Shown: piece after piece, positions 8,438 to 17,369 of the stretch
Layout of the letters: each line of letters opens with the position of its first letter
Position numbering within the stretch: the stretch's first letter is position 1
NCBI RefSeq assembly: GCF_008271695.1
Contig: NZ_VKKY01000003.1
Span: forward strand, 1,178,001-1,242,000
DNA from: Rufibacter hautae
GTDB taxonomy: Bacteria; Bacteroidota; Bacteroidia; Cytophagales; Hymenobacteraceae
Direction: 5' to 3'
DNA: 64,000 bases
Made by a program: the position numbers and the translations under genes
Notes under the pieces: model-generated
What the model was told of the DNA's origin: nothing
The model's database searches: none
What the model saw: only the letters and a program-made list of their open reading frames with translations

Positions 8438-9811
8438 TTAAGAAGAAGGCCGGTCCAGGGGCTGCACCGGTTCATTGGGTCTGAAAGGCCACTCCCGGTT
8501 CAGTTTTGCTTTAATGAAGTAGACCACCGTACCCAGCGAGATCACCACCAGCCCCGAGATGACCATGGTAGTCCCCGTTGATAGCAGAATTCCCGCCCAC
8601 ATGACCAGGGCAATGATCACCGGCAGCGGGAACAGCGGCATCTTGTAAGGGAAGTCCTCTTTGGGACGGTTCTTCCGGAGCAGCAACAAGCCCACGCCCT
8701 GACCGATGAACTGAATCAGAATCCGCATGGCCAGAATGGCACTGATGACATCGCTCAGCCGGAACAACATGCTGAACACAAAGGCCACGCCGCCCAAAAA
8801 CAGCAAAGAATAATGCGGGAAATGCTTGGTGGGGTGCAGCTTGGCGAAGACCTTGAAGAAAGCACCATCGGCCGCGGCCGCATACGGAATGCGCGTATAG
8901 CCTAGCGTAGCGGAGAAAACCGAGGCGAAGGCCACCCACAAAATAAGCACCGTAACCACGGCGGCGGCAGTGTCCCCGGCCAGGCGCTGGATGAACAGGC
9001 TTACCACAAATTCGCTGTCTTTGGCCTCTTGCCACGGCACCACGCTCACCACACTGATGTTCATGAGCAGGTACAAGGCCGCAATGCCCGCAATAGAGTA
9101 GAACATGCTGCGCGGGATGTTTTGAGTGGGATTTTTGATTTCGGCCCCTAAATGGCAGATGTTGTAGTAGCCCAGGTAACTGTACACGGTTTTCACGCTC
9201 GCAAACCCAATGGCGGCCACAAACCCATAGTTCACGGAGAGGCCCTCGTTCATCTCGCGCAAAGGCTGCAGGAAGTTTCCGTGGGCCAATCCCCCGCCAA
9301 TGATCCAGGCCATGGTCAGCAGCACGCCTACCCACAGCAGCACGCTGATCTTGCCAATGGATTCAATCTTGCGGTACAGCAGCACCACAATGAGAATGAC
9401 CACGCCGCCGCTCACCAGTTTAGAGGTAATATCAGTCAACGGGACCAAATACGAGAAATAAGACGCAAACCCGATGGCCGCCGAGGCAATCACCAGCGGC
9501 GCCTGAATCATGGTCTGCCACACAAACAGGAAACTCATGAACCGGCCTGCGCCTTTCTCGCCGTAGGCTTCCTTCAGGAAGTTGTAGCTGCCGCCCGCCC
9601 GCGGGAACGCCGCACCCAACTCGCTCCAGATCATGGCATCCACAATGGACAGCACCGCCCCGGCAATCCAGGCATACAGAAAGTAAGGTCCGTTCATCAT
9701 ACCAATAACCATGGGTAGGGTGATGAACGGCCCGATGCCCACCATGTCAATCATGTTAATGGCCGTGGCCTGTGCCAGGCCCAATCGGCGTTCTAAGTGA
9801 GGTGCAGACAT
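8438..9811 (-). CDS. APC family amino acid permease
   Basis: Inner-membrane amino acid/polyamine/organocation transporter of 457 residues with about twelve hydrophobic segments. The first helix has the family signature IDMVGIGPFITLPMVIG, and the second has WSELGAAFPRAGGSYNFL, where the helix break provides substrate contacts. The conserved GYTRIPYAAAADGAFFKVF loop is also present. It is most like the uncharacterised Bacteroidota APC permeases, so an amino acid substrate is likely but not defined. It is divergent from the arsenosugar-type cluster. Confidence 0.88.
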   Translation of the reverse strand: MSAPHLERRLGLAQATAINMIDMVGIGPFITLPMVIGMMNGPYFLYAWIAGAVLSIVDAMIWSELGAAFPRAGGSYNFLKEAYGEKGAGRFMSFLFVWQTMIQAPLVIASAAIGFASYFSYLVPLTDITSKLVSGGVVILIVVLLYRKIESIGKISVLLWVGVLLTMAWIIGGGLAHGNFLQPLREMNEGLSVNYGFVAAIGFASVKTVYSYLGYYNICHLGAEIKNPTQNIPRSMFYSIAGIAALYLLMNISVVSVVPWQEAKDSEFVVSLFIQRLAGDTAAAVVTVLILWVAFASVFSATLGYTRIPYAAAADGAFFKVFAKLHPTKHFPHYSLLFLGGVAFVFSMLFRLSDVISAILAMRILIQFIGQGVGLLLLRKNRPKEDFPYKMPLFPLPVIIALVMWAGILLSTGTTMVISGLVVISLGTVVYFIKAKLNREWPFRPNEPVQPLDRPSS

Positions 9812-10131
9812 GTAGAAGTAAAATCAGAAACAGGACGTTTGTTTAGTTGAAGATGGTGAAAAGAAAATTGGCAAACTCAACAGCGGTTGGTTTCCCTTTG
9901 GATAGCAGAAGTTACGAAACCTTGTCCTGAGCGATGAACGATTTAGTCTGAGTAAGTACGAAGTGGGGGCTTTCCGGGGGAGAAATCCTATTACCCCTTC
10001 CCTTCGTAAAGGAGAAAGTTCTATTTACCTCTTTGCAGCCCAACCGTTTACCCGGTAGAAACAATGCTACTTTTAGGCGGTTTACAGCTTGAACCCGCTC
10101 CCCGGGAGCCAAACCAATTAAACTCAGTTTT
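9812..10131. other. 320-nt divergent intergenic region
   Basis: Separates the APC permease and the arsenosugar-type cluster, so it should contain both promoters. I found no ArsR-like palindrome and no convincing -33/-7 pair. Short open frames here have no supporting signal. Confidence 0.5.
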
Positions 10132-10467
10132 ATGAACGAGCACTACTATCACGCCAAAGACCTGGCTCAATTTGCGAATGTTGGGGACTTCCAGAAAAGC
10201 CTGGCCGACAAGTTTTTTTCTTATTACGGCGAAGTCTTCAAAGACAGTGAGTTGACCGCCCGGGAAAAATCTTTGATTGCCCTGGCCGTGGCCCATGCCG
10301 TGCAATGCCCGTATTGCATAGACGCCTACAGCACCGATGCCGTGGAGAAAGGCTGGAGCGGACCACAGATGATGGAAGCTGTGCACGTGGCGTGCGCCAT
10401 TAGGGGAGGCGCCTCTTTGGTGCATGGGGTACAGATGATGAACAAGGTAAAGGATATCTCCATGTAA
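10132..10467 (+). CDS. arsenosugar biosynthesis-associated peroxidase-like protein (AhpD fold)
   Basis: A 111-residue carboxymuconolactone decarboxylase/AhpD-like protein. The redox motif is CPYC (Cys59, Cys62), preceded by EKSLIALAVAHAVQ and followed by a helical segment with IRGGASLVHG. In annotated genomes this type is encoded next to arsS and is named for that association; its biochemical role has not been shown to my knowledge. The start codon of arsS lies two bases after its stop, so the two are co-translated. Confidence 0.85.
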   Translation: MNEHYYHAKDLAQFANVGDFQKSLADKFFSYYGEVFKDSELTAREKSLIALAVAHAVQCPYCIDAYSTDAVEKGWSGPQMMEAVHVACAIRGGASLVHGVQMMNKVKDISM

Positions 10468-10469
10468 GC

Positions 10470-11519
10470 ATGAAGTCACTTAAAGCGCAGCAAAGTATAT
10501 TGGCCATCGCCCAGGAGCAGATAGGAATCATTCAGTACGGGCCCCGGGCCGATTTCATGCTGGAGCCTTTTCAGGACAAATTGGAAAAATCAGGTCTTTT
10601 TCCCCTGAAGCCCTTGCCCGCGGAAATCCTGCAGATCAACATCGGGAAGATGTGCAACCAGACCTGTAAGCATTGCCATGTAGACGCGGGCCCAGACCGG
10701 AAGGAAATCATGACCCAGGAAACCATGCAACAGTGCCTGGACGTGCTGCAGGAAAACCGCCACCTGAAAACCGTGGACCTGACCGGCGGCGCCCCAGAGA
10801 TGAACCCTCATTTCCGGTGGTTTGTCTCGGAGATCGCGGCCTTGGGCCGGCACGTAATGGTGCGCTGCAACCTGACCATTATCAGAGCCAATAAAAAGTA
10901 CCATGACTTGCCGCTCTTTTACAAGCAACACGGGGTAGAAGTGGTGTCCTCGCTGCCGTTTTACACCCAGGACCGCACCGACCGTCAGCGCGGGAACGGG
11001 GTGTTTGAAGACAGCATGAAAGCCTTGCAGATGCTCAACGAGGTAGGGTATGGCAAAGAAGGAACCGGCCTGATCCTGAACCTGGTGTACAACCCGGCGG
11101 GGGCTTTTCTGCCTCCTGCCCAGGAAGCGCTGGAAAGAGAATACAAGCAGGCTTTGAAGGAAAGGTTCAACCTGGAATTCAACCACCTGTTTGCCATTAC
11201 CAACCTGCCCATCAGCCGGTACCTGGACTATCTGCTGGCTAGTGGCAACTATGAAAGCTACATGGAAAAACTGGTAGCCTCCTACAACCCGGTGGCGGCG
11301 GCCAACGTCATGTGCCGAAACACAATCTCTGTAGGTTGGGACGGATATCTCTATGACTGCGATTTCAACCAGATGCTGGAATTGAAAGTGAACGGCGGAA
11401 GCCAACACATCAGTGCTTTCAGGAGCGAGGAACTTCAACAGCGCGCCATTGTGGTAGGCCAACACTGTTACGGGTGCACCGCCGGGGCCGGGAGCAGTTG
11501 CGGCGGGGCAGTGGCGTAA
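10470..11519 (+). CDS. arsS: arsenosugar biosynthesis radical SAM protein ArsS
   Basis: Radical S-adenosylmethionine enzyme, 349 residues. ArsS joins the 5'-deoxyadenosyl group of SAM to dimethylarsenite, giving the precursor of oxo-arsenosugars. The 4Fe-4S motif CNQTCKHC (Cys62, Cys66, Cys69) binds the cluster that cleaves SAM. The sequence VDLTGGAPEMNPHF is the SAM-contact glycine-rich region. The C-terminus has Cys-rich motifs CRNTISVGWDGYLYDCDFNQ and CYGCTAGAGSSCGG, the family's auxiliary cluster region. It is part of a plus-strand operon with the AhpD-like gene and downstream glycosyltransferases. No arsM methyltransferase is present in the window. Confidence 0.93.
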   Translation: MKSLKAQQSILAIAQEQIGIIQYGPRADFMLEPFQDKLEKSGLFPLKPLPAEILQINIGKMCNQTCKHCHVDAGPDRKEIMTQETMQQCLDVLQENRHLKTVDLTGGAPEMNPHFRWFVSEIAALGRHVMVRCNLTIIRANKKYHDLPLFYKQHGVEVVSSLPFYTQDRTDRQRGNGVFEDSMKALQMLNEVGYGKEGTGLILNLVYNPAGAFLPPAQEALEREYKQALKERFNLEFNHLFAITNLPISRYLDYLLASGNYESYMEKLVASYNPVAAANVMCRNTISVGWDGYLYDCDFNQMLELKVNGGSQHISAFRSEELQQRAIVVGQHCYGCTAGAGSSCGGAVA

Positions 11520-11551
11520 CTCCAACCGATTGGTTCATGAAAGCTCCTTTT

Positions 11552-11587
11552 GATTCCGGCTTACTTTTAGAAAACTGAGGTTAAAAC
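11552..11587. repeat. 36-bp palindromic element, copy 5 (diverged)
   Basis: Right arm GAAAACTGAGGTTAAAAC fits the family; the left arm is badly diverged. It lies in the 87-nt gap between arsS and the next gene, and is the only copy inside an apparent operon. Confidence 0.45.
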
Positions 11588-11606
11588 AATTCCCTTCTGG
11601 TACGCC

Positions 11607-12206
11607 ATGCAAGCAAGCTGCGCACTCATCATCTTCGTGAAAAACCTGGTACCCGGTAAGGTGAAAACCCGTTTGGCCGCTACGGTGGGGAACGAGAAGG
11701 CCTTGGAGGTGTACCAACAACTGTTGCGCCATACCAAAGAAGTGTGCCAGGAAATACATGCGCATCGGGTGGTGTACTATTCAGAGCAGGTAGAGGAAAA
11801 CGGGCTTTGGGACGATGGATTTGCCAAAGCGGTGCAGCACGGAGCCGATCTGGGGCAACGCATGAAGAACGCCTTCGCCGAGGTTCTGGAGCAGGGCTTT
11901 TCAAAAGCGGTGATCATCGGGACCGATTGCCCCGGCCTCACGGCCGAAATCGTGAACGCGGCCTTCACAATGCTGGAAGAAAAAGACGTAGTGGTAGGGC
12001 CAGCGTTTGACGGGGGGTATTATCTCTTAGGCATGAAAACGTTGTATGGTGATTTGTTTGAAACCATTGCCTGGAGTACTTCCTCGGTTTGCGAAACCAC
12101 CCTGGCCAAATGCCGGCAGAGCCAACTGAGGTATGACGTGTTGCCTACCTTGCATGACATAGACGAGGAAAAAGATCTGGTTCACCTCCAACCAATTTGG
12201 CTATGA
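11607..12206 (+). CDS. arsenosugar-type glycosyltransferase, TIGR04282/DUF2064 family
   Basis: A 199-residue nucleotidyltransferase/glycosyltransferase-A fold protein of the DUF2064 group, named in databases as an arsenosugar biosynthesis glycosyltransferase by genome context. Visible motifs: KNLVPGKVKTRLA (nucleotide-binding loop), IIGTDCPGL (Asp of a metal-binding DxD-like position) and VVGPAFDGGYYLLGM. The start ATG (11607) gives an N-terminal strand CALIIFVKN. Its stop overlaps the next start (ATGA at 12203-12206), so translation is coupled. Acceptor and donor are unknown. Confidence 0.8.
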   Translation: MQASCALIIFVKNLVPGKVKTRLAATVGNEKALEVYQQLLRHTKEVCQEIHAHRVVYYSEQVEENGLWDDGFAKAVQHGADLGQRMKNAFAEVLEQGFSKAVIIGTDCPGLTAEIVNAAFTMLEEKDVVVGPAFDGGYYLLGMKTLYGDLFETIAWSTSSVCETTLAKCRQSQLRYDVLPTLHDIDEEKDLVHLQPIWL

Positions 12207-12568
12207 AGGAACCCCACTTGGTATTCGTCTACAACGCTGATAGCGATCTCTTCAGCACCGTCACAGACTTCGCCCACAAACTCCTGTCACCAAGCACCTA
12301 TGCCTGCCAATTGTGTGCCCTAACTTACGGCCATTTCTCTGAAAAGCAGGAGTGGAAAACCTTTGTGCAGCAACTGCCGGTTAAAGCTGTGTTTCTGCAC
12401 AAAGATGAATTCACCCGTCAGTTTGGCTTGGATACTCCTTTGCCCGCGGTTTTTTTGCAAAAGGATCATGCGTTAGAAGTCATCCTAGACAAGCCGGCCC
12501 TGGAGCACTGTTCCTCGTTAGAAGACCTGAAGCGGGCTGTCTCGCATCAACTGAAAACGTATGCTTAG
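12203..12568 (+). CDS. conserved hypothetical protein with CxLC motif
   Basis: A 121-residue protein in the arsenosugar-type cluster. It has the pattern VFVYNADS near the N-terminus, followed by HKLLSPSTYACQLCALTYGHF; the two Cys are separated by two residues. I recall this family as a widespread unknown with these same two motifs, sometimes labelled GTPase without evidence. The remaining half (KAVFLHKDEF...PLPAVFLQKD) looks like an alpha/beta sandwich. The chosen ATG overlaps the previous stop as ATGA; a longer TTG start is less likely. Its own stop lies 8 nt inside the next gene. Confidence 0.75.
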   Translation: MKEPHLVFVYNADSDLFSTVTDFAHKLLSPSTYACQLCALTYGHFSEKQEWKTFVQQLPVKAVFLHKDEFTRQFGLDTPLPAVFLQKDHALEVILDKPALEHCSSLEDLKRAVSHQLKTYA

Positions 12569-13256
12569 CGTCATCGTGCCCACGTACAATGAGGCCGACC
12601 AGGTGGGGCAGACCATTCAGCAGATCAGGGCCGCCGCAGGTAAGCACGAGCCGCAAATACTGGTGGTAGACGGCGGCAGCACAGATGACACGGTCCGCCT
12701 TGCGGAGGCGCACGGGGCGGTAGTCATCACCAGTGCCCGCAAAGGCCGGGGCGCGCAGATGAACATAGGGGCCACCGTGGCAAAAGGAGAAATCCTGTAT
12801 TTCCTGCATGCAGACAGCATTCCACCGCGCCAGTTTATCGACTTGATTCTGGGCGCTTACCGGCAGGGAGCAAAAAGCGGGTGCTTCCGGCTGGCTTTTG
12901 ATCATCCGCACTGGTTCTTGAAAGCCAATGCCTGGTTTACCCGGTTCAACGTCAATGGTCTTCGGTTCGGGGATCAGAGTTTGTTTGTGGCCCGGGACAT
13001 ATTTGCTAGAAGTGGCGGTTTTCGGGAAGACTTGACCGTGATGGAAGACCAGGAAATCATTCATCGGCTGAAGAAGCTGGGCAAGTTCCAGGTGCTGCCC
13101 CACGTAGTGGTGACTTCCGCCCGCAAATACGTGGACAACGGCGTGTTCCGGATGCAGGGCATCTTTTACCTGATCTGGAGTCTCTATTACCTGGGGTTTT
13201 CCCAGCCGCATTTAGTGGCCGTTTATAAAAAACTGATCAGAAAACACAAGCTGTAG
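12561..13256 (+). CDS. arsenosugar-type glycosyltransferase, TIGR04283/GT2-like family
   Basis: Family-2-like glycosyltransferase of 231 residues. N-terminal VIVPTYNEADQV, nucleotide-binding DGGSTDDT, the metal-binding segment LHADSIPP and the acceptor-side SGGFREDLTVMEDQEI are all visible and in the normal order. It overlaps the preceding gene by 8 nt. The protein is probably the second sugar-transfer step of the pathway that starts with ArsS, though this is inferred only from genome context. No transmembrane segment is evident. Confidence 0.82.
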   Translation: MLSVIVPTYNEADQVGQTIQQIRAAAGKHEPQILVVDGGSTDDTVRLAEAHGAVVITSARKGRGAQMNIGATVAKGEILYFLHADSIPPRQFIDLILGAYRQGAKSGCFRLAFDHPHWFLKANAWFTRFNVNGLRFGDQSLFVARDIFARSGGFREDLTVMEDQEIIHRLKKLGKFQVLPHVVVTSARKYVDNGVFRMQGIFYLIWSLYYLGFSQPHLVAVYKKLIRKHKL

Positions 13257-13325
13257 TACCTGTCAATCCCTGAAACAAAGGGGCAGGGCAAAGGTTAATC
13301 TTCCAGGCATCCAAACCCATCACCT

Positions 13326-14399
13326 ATGAAACCAGACGATAGAAACGCGGCGCTTTCCCCAGACAAAAGGCCCTTCCGGATCTTGATTATCTCGGGATCT
13401 GACCGCCGGCAATATAACTGCCCGGGGGTAGACAGCAAGTCCCGCACCCTCATGCTGCAAATGGCCGAAATGCTGCCGCAGGACTGGGAAATTGACTACG
13501 AAGATTTGGGAAACGTGTATGCCCGGGCCAGGATCCAAAGCTGCAACGCCTGCGTGTCCACGTCCATGGCCTTGTGTGTCTGGCCCTGCAACTGCTACGA
13601 GAAAGACAGCAAAAAGGAACCGGATCTCATGTGGGACCTGGACATGTACTCCCGCCTGGATATGGCCGATGCGTGGGCCATCATCGGGCCGGTGAACTGG
13701 TATGCGCCCACGAGTAACCTGAAACTGATGTTTGACCGGTTGGTGTGCATGAACGGCGGCAACCCCGATGAGAAAACCATCGATCACAAGAACCCTGAGA
13801 AGGCCATGGCCCTGGAGCATGCCCCCGAATGGGAAACCATGAGTCTCAATCACCTGGAAGGCAGAACCGCGGGTTTCTTCTGTTACGGCGACGAAGGCGG
13901 CGACGAAATGGACGAGACCGGGAGGCCCAAGCTTCTGCGCCACAAATACTACTTCGACCCAGAACAAGAGCCTTTTAAGGACATGCGCGATGCCTACGCC
14001 CCTTTGGTGTGGCAGTGCCGGTACGGCGGAGTGGAAGTGCCGGATGATTTATGGGCTTACTGCACCAACGGCAAGGACCGCAAGTACAGCGAGAACCAGG
14101 CCGAGGACATGGTGCAGGAAGATGCGTTTATGGCGTCTTTCTTTCGTTGGGTGCAGCGTTTCGAGACGTTTGTGCGGCTGAAGGGGAAGGTGTCACCTAA
14201 TCAATACCGGGCCTATGGGTTTGAACCACCCGCCCACCATTGGGCCGATGTGCAGGATGGCCTTCGCTACGTCAGGATGATGGTGGGGAAACCTCCGGAA
14301 GGTTCTTCGTCCCAAATCCAGGAGGAGTTGGGCTTAAACCAGGATGCCACCTTGCATACTAAAAAAGGAGAGGGCGAAAAGCTAAGGGAAAAGGAGTAG
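13326..14399 (+). CDS. NAD(P)H-dependent FMN reductase / flavodoxin-fold oxidoreductase
   Basis: A 357-residue flavodoxin-like protein. The first strand FRILIISGSDRR plus a Ser-rich loop corresponds to the FMN phosphate site. The motif GPVNWYAPTSNLKLMFDRL matches the flavin-side region of NADPH-dependent FMN reductases, and a CNACVSTSMALCVWPCNC segment carries five cysteines. It is longer than typical 180-residue members, with a C-terminal half containing HHWADVQDGLRYVRMMVGK. Its position 69 nt after the arsenosugar-type genes suggests co-transcription, but its link to that pathway is uncertain. Confidence 0.75.
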   Translation: MKPDDRNAALSPDKRPFRILIISGSDRRQYNCPGVDSKSRTLMLQMAEMLPQDWEIDYEDLGNVYARARIQSCNACVSTSMALCVWPCNCYEKDSKKEPDLMWDLDMYSRLDMADAWAIIGPVNWYAPTSNLKLMFDRLVCMNGGNPDEKTIDHKNPEKAMALEHAPEWETMSLNHLEGRTAGFFCYGDEGGDEMDETGRPKLLRHKYYFDPEQEPFKDMRDAYAPLVWQCRYGGVEVPDDLWAYCTNGKDRKYSENQAEDMVQEDAFMASFFRWVQRFETFVRLKGKVSPNQYRAYGFEPPAHHWADVQDGLRYVRMMVGKPPEGSSSQIQEELGLNQDATLHTKKGEGEKLREKE

Positions 14400-14457
14400 A
14401 ATACTCCTCGGCCATTGGATTCTCTTTAGCAGAGGTTTTCAGGTAAAGGTGAGCGTT

Positions 14458-14492
14458 GTTTTTTGCTTCTTTTTCAGAAAAGAAGCAAAAAC
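14458..14492 (+). terminator. long A/T-rich hairpin, likely terminator
   Basis: 13-bp perfect stem TTTTGCTTCTTTT / AAAAGAAGCAAAA with a 4-nt loop. It follows the flavodoxin-fold gene. The ends GTTTTTT and AAAAAC resemble the 36-bp element family, but the unit is 35 nt, so it was not counted. Confidence 0.65.
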
Positions 14493-14581
14493 AGGAGGGG
14501 CGCTTTGCCCTTCTCAAAACTCTCTTATCTTTGAGGAATCAACCTTTACTAAAACGCTTTAGCAAAGCTCCCTCCACCTAA

Positions 14582-16876
14582 ATGAGAAAACTTCTGCTTT
14601 TCGCTTTCCTGCTTTGTCAGTTTCCCGGCTTCTCCCAAAAACCGAAGTATGATCTGGTCCGCTGGGTGAACCCCATCATAGGGACGCACAAGATGGGCCA
14701 CACGTACCCTGGTGCCACGGCGCCCTTCGGGATGGTGCAACTCTCGCCCGATACCGACACCATTCCGTACGAGGTGAACGGGGGCTACAACAAAGACGTG
14801 TACAAATACTGCGCGGGCTACCAGTACGATGATCCCACCATCGTGGGCTTCAGCCACACCCACTTCAGCGGCACCGGCCACTCAGACCTCGGCGATTTCC
14901 TGCTAATGCCCACCACCGGCAAACTGCAGTTGAACCCCGGCACCGAGGCTAAGCCGGAAAGTGGCTATCGTTCAAAATTCTCGCATAACAATGAACGGGC
15001 AGAACCTGCCTACTACAGCGTGCAACTGGACGACCACAACATCCGGGCGGAACTCACAGCCACCAACCGTGTGGGCATGCACCAGTACACGTTCCCCAAA
15101 TCAGACGAGGCGCACATTATCCTGGACCTGATGCACGGCATCTACAACTACGACGACAAAAATGCGTGGACTTTCCTGCGCATTGAGAACGATACCTTAA
15201 TCACCGGCTACCGCCAGACGAACGGGTGGGCCCGCACCCGCACCGTGTATTTCGCCATGTCGTTTTCGAAGCCTTTTACCCAATACGGCAACAAAGACTA
15301 CTCCAAGGCGCAGGTGTACCGCGGCTTCTGGCGCAAGTTTGACCAGACCAAGAACTTCCCCGAGATGGCCGGCAAGCAGCTCCGCGCCTATTTCGATTTC
15401 AAGACCACCGAAGGGGAGAAGATCAAGGTGAAATTCGCGCTCTCGCCGGTGAGCACCGAGGGCGCTTTGGCGAACATGCGCGCGGAGATCCCGCACTGGG
15501 ATTTTGACCGCGTAAAAGACGAGAGCCAGGCGAAGTGGAACCAGGAACTGGGCAAAGTGCGCGCCAGCCTGCCCACCAAAGATGATTACATCAACTTCTA
15601 CACCGCGCTGTACCACACGTTCCTGGGCCCCACCACCTACATGGACGTGAACGGCCAGTACCGCGGCCTGGACCAGAACAACCACCAGGCGAAGGACTTC
15701 ACCAACTACTCCACTTTCTCGCTCTGGGATACCTACCGCGCCTTGCACCCTTGGTTCAATGTGGTGCAGCCCAAACGCAACGCCGATATGGTGGAGTCTA
15801 TGCTGGCGCACTATGACCAGAGCGTGCATAACATGCTGCCCGTATGGTCGCACCACGCCAACGAGAACTGGTGTATGATCGGGTACCACAGCGTGTCGGT
15901 GATCTCCGATGCGATTATGAAAGGCACCTACACCGGCGATGCCAACCGCGCCTTGGATGCCTGCGTGGCCACCGCCCGCCAGGGGTATTATGACGGTCTG
16001 AACTTCTACATGCAACTGGGCTACGTGCCCGAGGACAAGAACGGCTCCTCGGTGTCCAAGACGCTGGAGTACGCCTATGACGACTGGTGCATCGCGCAGA
16101 TTGCGCAGAAGCTGGGCCGCCAAGACATTTACCAGGAGTTCAGCAAACGCGCCCAGAACTGGAAAAATGTATATGATAAAAGCATCGGGTACATGCGGCC
16201 CAAGCTGAGCAACGGCACGTTCAAGAAGGAGTTCGATGTGCTGAGCACCCACAACCAAGGCTTTATTGAAGGCAATGCCTGGAATTACAGTCTCTACGTG
16301 CCACAGGCCCCGGCGGAGATGATCCAGACCATGGGCGGCAACGCCAAATTCGTGCCGCACCTGGATTCGCTCTTCACCATGCACCTGCCGGATGAGTTTT
16401 TCAAAGACACCGAGGACATCACCCGCGAGGGCATCATCGGCAACTACGTGCACGGCAACGAGCCCGCTCACCACGTGGCCTACCTGTACAATTGGACAGA
16501 CCAACCCTGGAAAACCCAGGAACGCGTGCGCATGATCCTGAAAAAGCAGTACCAAGCCGCCCCAGATGGTTTAGGTGGTAACGATGACTGCGGCCAGATG
16601 AGTGCTTGGTACCTGTTCAGTTCCCTCGGGTTCTATCCGGTGGCCCCTGGTTCTGAGCAATACTCGCTGGGTAGCCCGGCGGTGAAGGACGCCACCATCC
16701 AACTGGAAAACGGCAAGACTTTCCAGATTGAGGCCAAAAACCAGAGCGAGAAAAACGTCTACGTGCAGAAAGTGGAGCTGAACGGCAAGACCTTAACCCA
16801 ACCTGTTTTGAACCATTCAGACCTGGTGAAGGGCGGCAAGCTGACGTTTTACATGAGCGGCAAGCCAAAGAAATAA
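14582..16876 (+). CDS. GH92 alpha-1,2-mannosidase, secreted
   Basis: Calcium-dependent exo-alpha-mannosidase of glycoside hydrolase family 92, 764 residues, with a signal peptide (residues 1-19; MRKLLLFAFLL then a Ser-Gln cut site). Family features visible: VNPIIGTHKMGHTYPGATAPFGMVQLSP at the N-terminal domain, GFSHTHFSGTGHSDLGD, FSLWDTYRALHPW and the catalytic region GGNDDCGQMSAWYLFSSLGFYPVAPG. It probably trims alpha-mannosides of glycoproteins in the periplasm or outside. It is not part of a polysaccharide utilisation locus here; no SusC/D neighbours are present. Confidence 0.95.
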   Translation: MRKLLLFAFLLCQFPGFSQKPKYDLVRWVNPIIGTHKMGHTYPGATAPFGMVQLSPDTDTIPYEVNGGYNKDVYKYCAGYQYDDPTIVGFSHTHFSGTGHSDLGDFLLMPTTGKLQLNPGTEAKPESGYRSKFSHNNERAEPAYYSVQLDDHNIRAELTATNRVGMHQYTFPKSDEAHIILDLMHGIYNYDDKNAWTFLRIENDTLITGYRQTNGWARTRTVYFAMSFSKPFTQYGNKDYSKAQVYRGFWRKFDQTKNFPEMAGKQLRAYFDFKTTEGEKIKVKFALSPVSTEGALANMRAEIPHWDFDRVKDESQAKWNQELGKVRASLPTKDDYINFYTALYHTFLGPTTYMDVNGQYRGLDQNNHQAKDFTNYSTFSLWDTYRALHPWFNVVQPKRNADMVESMLAHYDQSVHNMLPVWSHHANENWCMIGYHSVSVISDAIMKGTYTGDANRALDACVATARQGYYDGLNFYMQLGYVPEDKNGSSVSKTLEYAYDDWCIAQIAQKLGRQDIYQEFSKRAQNWKNVYDKSIGYMRPKLSNGTFKKEFDVLSTHNQGFIEGNAWNYSLYVPQAPAEMIQTMGGNAKFVPHLDSLFTMHLPDEFFKDTEDITREGIIGNYVHGNEPAHHVAYLYNWTDQPWKTQERVRMILKKQYQAAPDGLGGNDDCGQMSAWYLFSSLGFYPVAPGSEQYSLGSPAVKDATIQLENGKTFQIEAKNQSEKNVYVQKVELNGKTLTQPVLNHSDLVKGGKLTFYMSGKPKK

Positions 16877-16894
16877 TAGCTTCTTTTTATTGTC

Positions 16895-16960
16895 AAAGCC
16901 CCATAAAGCATTTTGGGCCTGTTTTTCAGGAAACAGGCCCAAAATGCTTTATGGGGCTTT
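16895..16960 (+). terminator. 30-bp perfect inverted repeat downstream of GH92 gene
   Basis: Arms 16895-16924 and 16931-16960 are exact reverse complements over 30 bases, with a 6-nt loop TTCAGG. The inner part is a 36-bp element. The T-run is weak (CTTTCTTCTTT), but such a stem should end transcription. Confidence 0.8.
16910..16945. repeat. 36-bp palindromic element, copy 6
   Basis: ATTTTGGGCCTGTTT arm and AAACAGGCCCAAAAT arm: the most perfect copy, forming the inside of the 30-bp inverted repeat. Confidence 0.85.
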
Positions 16961-17369
16961 CTTCTTTGCGGAAGGCTCAGTTGAAACGTTGTGCAGTATA
17001 TATCTTTTCAATTTCACTTTTATGCCTATTCGTACCTGCAGTGTGAAAGAGGTGATTTTGCATATTTGAAGGTTTTAGAAAGTTCAGGGTGATTTGTTCT
17101 TTTTACCTCTGGATTTTCCTAATCCCAAACCCATAAAGGTGACAATCGCCAAGGTTAGGAGAGTTTTATTTGGCCTTCAGTTGATTATGGATTAGGTGGG
17201 TAGCCCTTTGTCTGGTGTTGAATGTTCTAGGTATTTCGGTTTATACGGTGGTGCTTCGGAACATACTTAGAAAGTCACCGTTTAAGATTTATGTGACAAA
17301 TATGAATTTACCGTCACAGGTCGCCTTGGTTGGCGGCTTCCAATCTAACTACTACAAACTGATAAAACT
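16961..17369. other. 409-nt intergenic region
   Basis: No gene, tRNA or recognised motif. A short GTGAC...GTCAC inverted pair lies just upstream of the OmpA-like gene (around 17301-17325); no regulator can be assigned. Confidence 0.45.

Noticed and set aside
10590-11525. 311-codon frame opposite arsS
   Set aside because: Antisense shadow of a strong coding gene; Val/His-rich translation typical of reverse-frame artefacts.
15197-16555. 452-codon frame opposite the GH92 gene
   Set aside because: Antisense shadow of a long gene with high GC at third positions; no family features.
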